Positions 1 to 4,914 of a stretch of 15,722 bases of DNA are shown one piece after another. How positions within the stretch are numbered: position 1 is the first letter of the stretch; each line of letters begins with the position of its first letter. The stretch covers positions 1 to 15,722 of the forward strand of contig JAFRBA010000042.1 of the NCBI GenBank assembly GCA_017405115.1. The letters run 5' to 3'. The notes beneath the pieces were generated by a model. That model searched no databases, was not told the DNA's origin, and saw only the letters and a list, made by a program, of their open reading frames with translations. Origin of the DNA: Kiritimatiellia bacterium. Lineage in GTDB: Bacteria; Verrucomicrobiota; Kiritimatiellia; RFP12; UBA1067. The position numbers were made by a program, and so were the translations under genes.

Positions 1-1436
1 CCCGCGCCAGCGGCCGCGGCCTCGACCGCGCGCGGCTCGCTGCGCATGGCCGCGCTACGGCGCATGCCGCGGGCCCGCGACACGGAACTGTCGCTGCTGA
101 ACGCCTCGCTTACGCCCTCCACGACCTGGTCGAAGAGCCCGCTCTTCGGCGTCGGATTCTTGGGAATCGGATCGTTCCACCACCGTACGCGCTCCTCCCA
201 CAGCCCGAGCAGCCGGTTCTCGTGGTCCGCCTTCGCCTTCTTCGCGGCGATCGGGTCATCGTCCGCCGCGCGACGCCTCGCCCACTCGTCGTGGAACAAC
301 ATGCACTTCGGCGGCTCTATCTTGTACTGAAGGTACTGGTCTAGCCTCTCGAGCACGATGAGCGACGTGACGGGACTCGCCACGCCGTAACGCCGGCCTA
401 TGTCGACCAGCTCCTTCTTGTTCGCAGAGGCCTGCGCCGCTATGTCGGCGACGCGGTTCGCCGCCCAGGCGACTGCAAGGAGGCGGCCCTCCTTGGGCTC
501 TGCGGGAGGCTTCTCGTCCGCCGCGACCTTCCGCACGTCGATGAGGCGCATCTCCGCCGCCTCGACGTCGTACTCGTCGGTGAAGAGGAACTTCTCACAA
601 CACTTTACACTTTCCATTTTACACTTTACACTCTCCAGGCACGTTCCGCCGTCGTAGACGAGCGCGTCGACGGCGGCGAGGAGCGCGGCGCGTTCGGTGA
701 AGCGGACTGGCTTCTCGACGACATTGCGGAAGACGACGAGGTCCCACTCGCCCTTCTCAGGCAGCCACGCCAGGAGCTCGCGGTCGGCGGCGACCTTGCC
801 GTGGCGGGAGAAGGAGGCGTCCCAGAAGATCGTCGCCTTTGCGGCTCGGCCCAGGCGCTCGCGGCGAGACGAGCTGGCGGCCGCGATTCGCCGCCGGCCG
901 ACGAATACGTCGTCGCCGTCGCGCTCGACGACGGTCAGCTCGCCGCCAGAGATCGGCTCGATGACCGTGACGGACGCACGACGCGGCGTTCGCGGGTTGA
1001 GCGGATATATGCGCGTGCGCCAGACGTTCCCCTTTACATGCTCCACGACGCCCGGGTCCACGCCTTTGCGCTTCTCGTTCTCGAACGCCGTGCGCGCCTC
1101 CTCCTTGCCGACGACCACGCCCGGCACCATCGCGCCGTTCACCTCCAGTTCGTAGCCGCAGACCGTCGCGCCGTCCGGCACGGGGAACTCCAGCTCGCCT
1201 TCGAATACGCGCGAGTTCGGGTTGGTGAACGTGACGGTCGTCTTCACCATGTGGTACAGGCCATTGTCGGCGACGGTCTCCGAAGCCGACGAGACGGCGA
1301 CCGGCTGCTCGTTGGTGCGGACGACCATCGGCACGAAGACCGGCTCCGGACGCGGAACGGGCGGCATTGTCTCCTTTGCGACAGCGGTGACGCAAACCGC
1401 TACGACGGACAGCGCGAGGATAGTCTTTGTCTTCAT
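1..1436 (-). CDS. Secreted VIT/VWA-domain protein, C-terminus beyond the window
   Basis: An open frame of 478 codons runs from an ATG at 1436 off the left edge without a stop. Residues 1-20 form a signal peptide (MKTK, a hydrophobic core, then AVA before KE). Residues ~50-162 look like a VIT domain: a beta-rich stretch with [20 protein letters not shown], then a [15 protein letters not shown] segment and an [10 protein letters not shown] strand. Residues ~200-290 resemble a VWA fold with a MIDAS-like D206-A-S-F-S210 and a downstream DGGT loop (262-265). VIT plus VWA is a known pairing in secreted or surface bacterial proteins of unclear function, often adhesion-related. An AT-rich insert encodes residues ~268-280 between the MIDAS threonine loop and the next strand. 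There is no Shine-Dalgarno; an extended -10 lies 9 nt upstream, so the message is probably leaderless. The end of the protein and any membrane anchor are not visible. Confidence 0.85.
   Translation of the reverse strand, partial: MKTKTILALSVVAVCVTAVAKETMPPVPRPEPVFVPMVVRTNEQPVAVSSASETVADNGLYHMVKTTVTFTNPNSRVFEGELEFPVPDGATVCGYELEVNGAMVPGVVVGKEEARTAFENEKRKGVDPGVVEHVKGNVWRTRIYPLNPRTPRRASVTVIEPISGGELTVVERDGDDVFVGRRRIAAASSSRRERLGRAAKATIFWDASFSRHGKVAADRELLAWLPEKGEWDLVVFRNVVEKPVRFTERAALLAAVDALVYDGGTCLESVKCKMESVKCCEKFLFTDEYDVEAAEMRLIDVRKVAADEKPPAEPKEGRLLAVAWAANRVADIAAQASANKKELVDIGRRYGVASPVTSLIVLERLDQYLQYKIEPPKCMLFHDEWARRRAADDDPIAAKKAKADHENRLLGLWEERVRWWNDPIPKNPTPKSGLFDQVVEGVSEAFSSDSSVSRARGMRRSAAMRSEPRAVEAAAAGA
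601..632 (-). repeat. AT-rich low-complexity word inserted in frame in the VIT/VWA gene
   Basis: On the coding strand the word AGTGTAAAG occurs twice, joined by TGTAAAATGGA. It is AT-rich inside very GC-rich coding sequence and keeps the reading frame. It encodes the cysteine/lysine-rich run around [11 protein letters not shown] between two conserved strands of the VWA-like domain. This looks like an insertion rather than ancestral protein. Confidence 0.6.
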
Positions 1437-1445
1437 GGTGGCGCT

Positions 1446-1454
1446 ATTATATCA
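1446..1454 (-). promoter_or_regulatory. Extended -10 promoter of the VIT/VWA gene
   Basis: The minus strand reads TGATATAAT, a perfect -10 hexamer with an upstream TG. It ends 9 nt before the ATG at 1436. No convincing -35 is present, as is usual for extended -10 promoters. Transcription would start at or within a base or two of the ATG, and no Shine-Dalgarno precedes it, so leaderless translation is inferred. Confidence 0.6.
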
Positions 1455-1489
1455 AAATCCATGAGCCCTGACCGTGCACCGGCGCAAAT

Positions 1490-1512
1490 GGGTGCAACGA
1501 GCGATTTATGCA
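1490..1512 (+). repeat. Left terminal inverted repeat
   Basis: GGGTGCAACGAG-CG-ATTTATGCA. It matches the complement of 2068-2090 at 21 of 23 positions. Just outside it, GCACC (from about 1476) faces GGTGC inside the arm, giving a local hairpin like the palindrome at the other end. Confidence 0.55.
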
Positions 1513-1882
1513 AGGAGACGGCGAATCGCCAGCATTTGCGCATTACGCATATATTGTCATATAGGTGCATGCGCTGGCGCGCGACCACGAAACGCGGCGC
1601 ATCTGACGCGCGGCTTCGCCGCTTGAGCCGGCGCGTCGACGATGTGGCTTGAAGGTCGCAAGGTGGTTCCGTTGGCTTTATGGGGATTGCTCTGCTAGGT
1701 CGACCTTCGCCCGCCGTCTCCGCGCCGGCTCGACCTTCGGTCTGCGCCAGATGCCCGCGGCACGAAAGCCACCTTCGTGGCACACGAAAACCAAAGGCTT
1801 CAGATCGCCAATGTTGCGGCTTTCTTTCGTGAAGCCCGTAAGGGCGCTTTCGTGGACCGCGTAGGCGGCTTTCGTGTCCCGC

Positions 1883-2002
1883 TGCCTTGCCGACGGCCGA
1901 CAGGCCGCGATGCCAGAATACCGCACGGCGAAGGTCGAAGGCCTTCGAACCGTTGCGGCATTCCGGTATCGCAATCGGCGCAACGCGCCGGTCGGCAAGG
2001 CA
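1883..2002. repeat. Large imperfect hairpin inside the element
   Basis: Outer arms TGCCTTGCCGAC (1883-1894) and GTCGGCAAGGCA (1991-2002) are perfect complements. The middle arms, 1907-1925 against 1954-1972, match 16 of 19. The centre (1935-1948) is the perfect palindrome TCGAAGGCCTTCGA. All three share one centre near 1942, so the whole 120 nt could fold as a cruciform or RNA hairpin. Confidence 0.55.
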
Positions 2003-2067
2003 ACGGGTTTTCGTGCTCGCGCGTAGCGCCAAACAGGCCAACATGGACTATGCAGATAAATTGCCTC

Positions 2068-2090
2068 TGCATAAATTTCTCGTTGCACCC
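2068..2090 (-). repeat. Right terminal inverted repeat
   Basis: The complement of this segment matches the left arm at 21 of 23 bases. It overlaps the perfect palindrome TTGCACC-C-GGTGCAA at 2083-2097, a possible binding or cleavage site. Confidence 0.55.
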
Positions 2091-2126
2091 GGTGCAAATA
2101 TGCAAGCTGCCGCTATGCCGCCGATT

Positions 2127-2639
2127 TCATTCACTTCTCTTGGCTAGAGCAACGGTGCCCCTCCAGGTCGCAATGCCAGTACGAACGTCGACCATGTCCA
2201 ATTGCAACTTGAACTCGGAGGTTGAAGAAATGTCATTCTCCTTAATCATGCAGGAGAGCTTTCCCTTTAGAATGTAATCCGGCTGCAGCGCGGCTCCTGA
2301 GGCAGCTCCGCCCGCGGCATCGGGGAAGATGAACAAGCCCCCGTCGGTCATCTCTTTGCACAATCGCATCTCCAGTTCCGAGGCGATCTCCCTCGTTCGC
2401 GTGTCATCCGGCAGATTCGGCATCTCGAACGGCTGAATCTTCGCAACAATGCGGACGTTTGGCGACTTCCCGGCCATCCTTCTTACGTTGACGTCTTTGT
2501 ATATCTTCTCCATGGCGTGGCCGACCATCATGCTGATGTCTTCGTCTGTAAGAGCGTCGACCCCCCTTGGAATCGGCTGCTTGACAATACATCCGCAAGC
2601 CACTGCGGCGATTGCCGTTGCCATCATGAGCTTTTTCAT
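2127..2639 (-). CDS. LpoB-like lipoprotein
   Basis: 170 residues. An MKKLMM start, a short hydrophobic stretch and cysteines at 15 and 17 (AVAC-GC) give a lipoprotein signal. The body follows the LpoB/CsgG-like plan: a helical segment at 30-55, then a strand giving NVRIVAKIQPFEMPNL (61-76), a D-T-R-x-R-E-I-A-S-E-L-E helix, and a C-terminal DYILKGKLSCMIKEN...FKLQLDMVDVRTGIATWRG strand set (121-161). In the LpoB family this domain activates a peptidoglycan synthase from the outer membrane. That exact job is not proven here, because the family is broad. The Shine-Dalgarno AGGGAGA lies 7-8 nt upstream of the ATG. The ATG overlaps the stop of a short upstream frame (ATGA) that comes from a DUF4062 remnant, so translation may be coupled. 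Confidence 0.75.
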   Translation of the reverse strand: MKKLMMATAIAAVACGCIVKQPIPRGVDALTDEDISMMVGHAMEKIYKDVNVRRMAGKSPNVRIVAKIQPFEMPNLPDDTRTREIASELEMRLCKEMTDGGLFIFPDAAGGAASGAALQPDYILKGKLSCMIKENDISSTSEFKLQLDMVDVRTGIATWRGTVALAKRSE

Positions 2640-2710
2640 TGCTGTTTTCTCCCTTGTTGACCTCGTAAGACACTCACCATGCCGCTCGATATGAAGGTTG
2701 GGTATTTCAT
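2636..2710 (-). pseudogene. DUF4062 N-terminal remnant, copy A
   Basis: A 24-codon frame starts MKYPTFISSG. It is the degenerate counterpart of MKYRIFISSV in the copies at 4816-4887 and 13962-14063. Only the first ~10 codons are recognisable; the rest has drifted or been replaced. Its TGA overlaps the ATG of the lipoprotein gene. A TATAAT box lies 9 nt upstream of its ATG. The DUF4062 identification rests on the better preserved copy near 14063. Confidence 0.5.
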
Positions 2711-2719
2711 GTGGCTGGA

Positions 2720-2728
2720 ATTATAGCA
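2720..2728 (-). promoter_or_regulatory. Extended -10 promoter upstream of stub A and the lipoprotein gene
   Basis: The minus strand reads TGCTATAAT: a perfect -10 with an upstream TG, lying 10 nt after the stop of the kinase-FGE gene and 9 nt before the ATG of the stub at 2710. No good -35 is seen. Spacing is the same as at the VIT gene, suggesting a leaderless start on the stub with the lipoprotein following by coupling or its own Shine-Dalgarno. Confidence 0.55.
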
Positions 2729-2734
2729 AATCCT

Positions 2735-4819
2735 TCATTGCGGCGGCATCCTGTCGCAGCAGAGGCGGAAGCCGCAGTTGCTGTCGCGGCCGCCGGGCTG
2801 GAACCAGTTGCGGCACGCAGAGCGACAGTTCCGCGCGTTGTTGAACCAGCCGCCGCCGCGCAAGACACGGCCCCCGCCCGAAGCTGGTCCTTGTGGGTCT
2901 GTCGCATTGCCACCATAACTACCATGCCAATCATTACACCACTCCCAGACATTGCCGTGCATGTCGTAGAAACCCCATGGATTAGCTTCATATGATCCGA
3001 CCTGCGTCGTCCTTTGCCGCCAACGTTTCTTCAGCGTCGTTCCGCACGGAAAGGTGTCGTCGCAGTTTGCCTTGTCACCGTTGAGGGCATTCCCCCAGAA
3101 ATAGGCCGTCGCCGTGCCTGCTCGGCAAGCGTATTCCCATTCGGCCTCAGTCGGCAGCCTCGCTCCGCAGTTCAGACGGGCGTTGACCTTCTCGATGAAT
3201 CTCTGGCAATCTTCCCATGACACGCACTCAACAGGATTCCTATCGCCTTTGAAATGCGAAGGATTGTCACCCATCACACTTTGCCACTGCTCCTGCGTCA
3301 CCTCGTACTTTCCAAGCCAGAAGCCTTTTGTCAGAGTAACACGATGTTGGGCCTCGTCATCATCCCTTACCTCTTCGCTTTGCGGGCTCCCCATCACAAA
3401 CGAACCCGGTCCAACGTATATCATCTCCATCTTCGCCCCGCCCGGGAGTGTAAGCGGTTTTACATCGCCAGTCTTGGGCAAGGCCGCGAGGCGGGCTCGC
3501 TCCGCCGCCTCTTGCCATTTCCTTGCCTCCGCATCCCGACGAGCCCTTGCCTCTGTTTCGCGGCGGGCATTCTCCTCGGCTGTACGACGGGCAACCCCCT
3601 CCTCTAACTTCTTTCCGCGTTCCACTATCCTTGCATAGCACTCTGCGGCCAGGGCCCATTGTTTCTCAGCGAAGATGGCATCGGCACGGACGAAATCGTC
3701 CTCGATTTCCTGAATCTCCATCTTGCACGCCGGGTCCCCCGAGAACCTCGCCGCGTGCCGCTGCGCAACCTTCGCATCGGCCATGAGCCGAATGCAATCC
3801 GCCTGTGTATACTCCGGCAGCGCCCCACTTCCTGCGCGCTTCTTTCCCGTCGTAGCTTCGAGACAGGAGTCTACGCGACCAGGATCACCAGCTCTCTCTC
3901 TCGGGCTCTCGTCTCTCTGTTCCTCAACCACCGCCGCACATGTCGAAGGCCGATCTTCGGGCTTCTTGGCGAGGCCCTGCATCACCGACCCACTTTTTGC
4001 AAAATGTGGGTCAAGCGGCTCGGGCTGTTCGTTGAGTATCTGGTACTCGACCTGCCCCCTGCTGAATGGCGGCTCTCCCATCAAACACTCATACACCATC
4101 GCGGCGAACGAATAAATGTCCTGCTCTTTTTTGGGCGGCAGCCCTCGCAGCTGCTCCGGCGACATGTAGAGGAGCGTCCCCGAAGACAGCTTGCCCGTCA
4201 CCCGCGTCATCGTCTCCTCTATCTCTCGCGCGATGCCAAAGTCGAGTATAAAAGGATGCCCGTCCTTGCGAATCATCACGTTCGCGGGCTTGACGTCGCG
4301 GTGCACCACGCCCTCGCCGTGCGCGTAGTCGAGCGCAGCGGCGATTGGCTTGAGGAGGCGGATCACTTCTCCCTCCGAAAGCCCGCCAGACGGCGGCCTC
4401 GTCGAGGCCGCCCTACCATCGCCACCCTCTGCGTCTCTGCGCCTCTGCGTTAAAACATCACCACAACAATCCGCCAAATAATCATCCAGCGTCACGCCGT
4501 CGATGTAGTCCATCACGAGGAACGGGTTGCCGTTGTTCTCCTCGAAGGCGCGGATCTGCACGATGTTGGGATGGATCAGCTGCATCGCGACAAGCGCCTC
4601 GTCCTTCAGCTGCCGGTACGCCCGCTTGTTGCTCACCAGAATGCTCGGCAGCATCTTAATCGCAAAAAGCTTACCATCAAGCTGCGTGTCCTCGGCGAGC
4701 CACACCGACCCCATGCCGCCCTGGCCAAGCTGGCGCACGATGCGGTAGCGCCCCGCGAGGAGCGTCCCCGCCGCCCCCGGCTGTATCGTCATCCCGTCGC
4801 TTATCGTGTCGTAGGTCAT
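2735..4819 (-). CDS. Ser/Thr protein kinase with C-terminal FGE-sulfatase (C-type-lectin-like) domain
   Basis: 694 residues. The kinase domain (~24-292) has all key elements: GQGGMG loop 32-37, K55, E74, HRDVKPAN with D175, DFG 193-195 and SPE 220-222. Residues ~335-447 form a charged coiled-coil linker with no transmembrane segment, so the protein should be cytoplasmic. Residues ~460-685 are an FGE-sulfatase/SUMF fold: GPGSFVMGS, YEVTQEQW, LPTEAEWEYACR, GNVWEWCNDW, RVLRGGGW and GFRL. Only the second of the two catalytic cysteines of true FGE is present (C665); the first position is Asn. A binding rather than an oxidase role is therefore inferred. The last ~34 codons look like a retroelement variable region. 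In-frame repeats encode 123-146 and ~270-278. The start at 4819 is chosen by match to the other kinases and an AAAGG 7 nt upstream; an upstream start would read through a remnant. Confidence 0.88.
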   Translation of the reverse strand: MTYDTISDGMTIQPGAAGTLLAGRYRIVRQLGQGGMGSVWLAEDTQLDGKLFAIKMLPSILVSNKRAYRQLKDEALVAMQLIHPNIVQIRAFEENNGNPFLVMDYIDGVTLDDYLADCCGDVLTQRRRDAEGGDGRAASTRPPSGGLSEGEVIRLLKPIAAALDYAHGEGVVHRDVKPANVMIRKDGHPFILDFGIAREIEETMTRVTGKLSSGTLLYMSPEQLRGLPPKKEQDIYSFAAMVYECLMGEPPFSRGQVEYQILNEQPEPLDPHFAKSGSVMQGLAKKPEDRPSTCAAVVEEQRDESPRERAGDPGRVDSCLEATTGKKRAGSGALPEYTQADCIRLMADAKVAQRHAARFSGDPACKMEIQEIEDDFVRADAIFAEKQWALAAECYARIVERGKKLEEGVARRTAEENARRETEARARRDAEARKWQEAAERARLAALPKTGDVKPLTLPGGAKMEMIYVGPGSFVMGSPQSEEVRDDDEAQHRVTLTKGFWLGKYEVTQEQWQSVMGDNPSHFKGDRNPVECVSWEDCQRFIEKVNARLNCGARLPTEAEWEYACRAGTATAYFWGNALNGDKANCDDTFPCGTTLKKRWRQRTTQVGSYEANPWGFYDMHGNVWEWCNDWHGSYGGNATDPQGPASGGGRVLRGGGWFNNARNCRSACRNWFQPGGRDSNCGFRLCCDRMPPQ
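2759..2860 (-). other. Candidate DGR variable region in the FGE domain
   Basis: The codons after RVL encode RGGGWFNNARNCRSACRNW and on to GFRLC. Most positions that would face ligand are NNC codons (TTC, AAC, TGC, GGC, GAC, AGC), while the scaffold residues R, G, W, C, R, S, A and GFR are fixed. That pattern, with Asn AAC codons as the default, is typical of FGE-type variable regions of diversity-generating retroelements. The 3' boundary would be the GC-rich GGCTTCCGCCTCTGC (2759-2773). Only one copy is present in the window, so this is less secure than the FISUMP pair. Confidence 0.5.
3987..4012. repeat. Palindrome in frame in the kinase C-lobe
   Basis: GACCCAC and GTGGGTC flank TTTTTGCAAAAT, a near-perfect 26-nt palindrome. 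It encodes DPHFAKSGS just before the GLAKKPEDRP block. At the equivalent position the other kinase (4915-6729) carries a different GC-rich palindrome, so this loop seems to accept such elements. Confidence 0.6.
4392..4412. repeat. GC-rich palindrome P1 in the kinase loop
   Basis: The 10-base stem GGCGGCCTCG, one central base, then its exact complement. It is followed by CTACC on the plus strand. It encodes the GRAASTRPP peptide in the loop after the hinge (LDDYLA) and before the EVIRLLKPIAAALDYAH helix. An identical copy sits at the same place in the other kinase (6323-6343). Confidence 0.7.
4427..4450. repeat. Triple 8-bp tandem word CTCTGCG(T/C)
   Basis: Three units: CTCTGCGT, CTCTGCGC, CTCTGCGT. 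On the coding strand this is the ACGCAGAG-type word, and it encodes TQRRRDAEG next to palindrome P1. A decayed relative is visible at about 5811-5828 in the linker of the other kinase. Confidence 0.6.
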
Positions 4820-4887
4820 GACCTTGCCTTTCGTTCCGCCGCGAACTCGCCCTACACGCTCGATATGAAGATTCGGTATTTCAACAT
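4816..4887 (-). pseudogene. DUF4062 N-terminal remnant, copy B, with an in-frame stop
   Basis: Starting at the ATG at 4887 the frame reads MLKYRIFISSV, then TAG where the copy at 14063 has CAG (Gln), then GEFAAERKARS and TGA. The match to MKYRIFISSVQDEFAAER is nearly complete. The final TGA overlaps the ATG of the kinase gene at 4819 (ATGA), the same junction as at the lipoprotein gene. The DNA from 4836 to 4883 matches 14015-14062 with only a few differences. I infer a dead start of a DUF4062 gene whose body was replaced. Confidence 0.65.
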
Positions 4888-4914
4888 CGTTTAACCCCAC
4901 CAATAACTAAAGAA

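Larger units (their letters stand above)
1490..2090. mobile_element. Non-coding ~0.6 kb element bounded by imperfect inverted repeats (MITE-like)
   Basis: The left arm (1490-1512) and the reverse complement of the right arm (2068-2090) both read GGGTGCAACGAG, two differing bases, then ATTTATGCA: 21 of 23 match. Inside are a large inverted repeat (1883-2002) and several copies of TTTCGTG. The copies at about 1824-1875 are spaced ~22 nt and separated by small hairpins. Several overlapping frames of 70-200 codons are open on both strands, but none has a ribosome site, a recognisable domain or a consistent reading. I infer a non-autonomous mobile or structured repeat element. No transposase and no clear target-site duplication were found. 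It fills the gap between the lipoprotein and the VIT gene, where I see no real gene. Confidence 0.4.

Noticed and set aside
757..1395. 212-codon minus-strand frame inside the VIT gene
   Set aside because: It starts at TTG in a shifted frame; the VIT/VWA frame from 1436 has a signal peptide and domain match over the same DNA.
801..1652. 283-codon plus-strand frame
   Set aside because: Antisense to the VIT gene, Arg/Asp-rich and without domain or start signals.
1433..2105. Overlapping open frames of 100-200 codons on the minus strand and 70-166 on the plus strand in the inverted-repeat element
   Set aside because: They overlap each other in several frames, have no ribosome site, no recognisable domain and Arg/Ala/Pro-rich composition typical of GC-rich non-coding DNA.
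3659..4453. 264-codon plus-strand frame opposite the kinase
   Set aside because: A mirror of kinase coding sequence; the other strand has all kinase motifs.
4403..4903. Starting the kinase-FGE protein at 4903
   Set aside because: The extra 28 residues would be translated from the out-of-frame DUF4062 remnant; the start at 4819 has an AAAGG and aligns with the other kinases.
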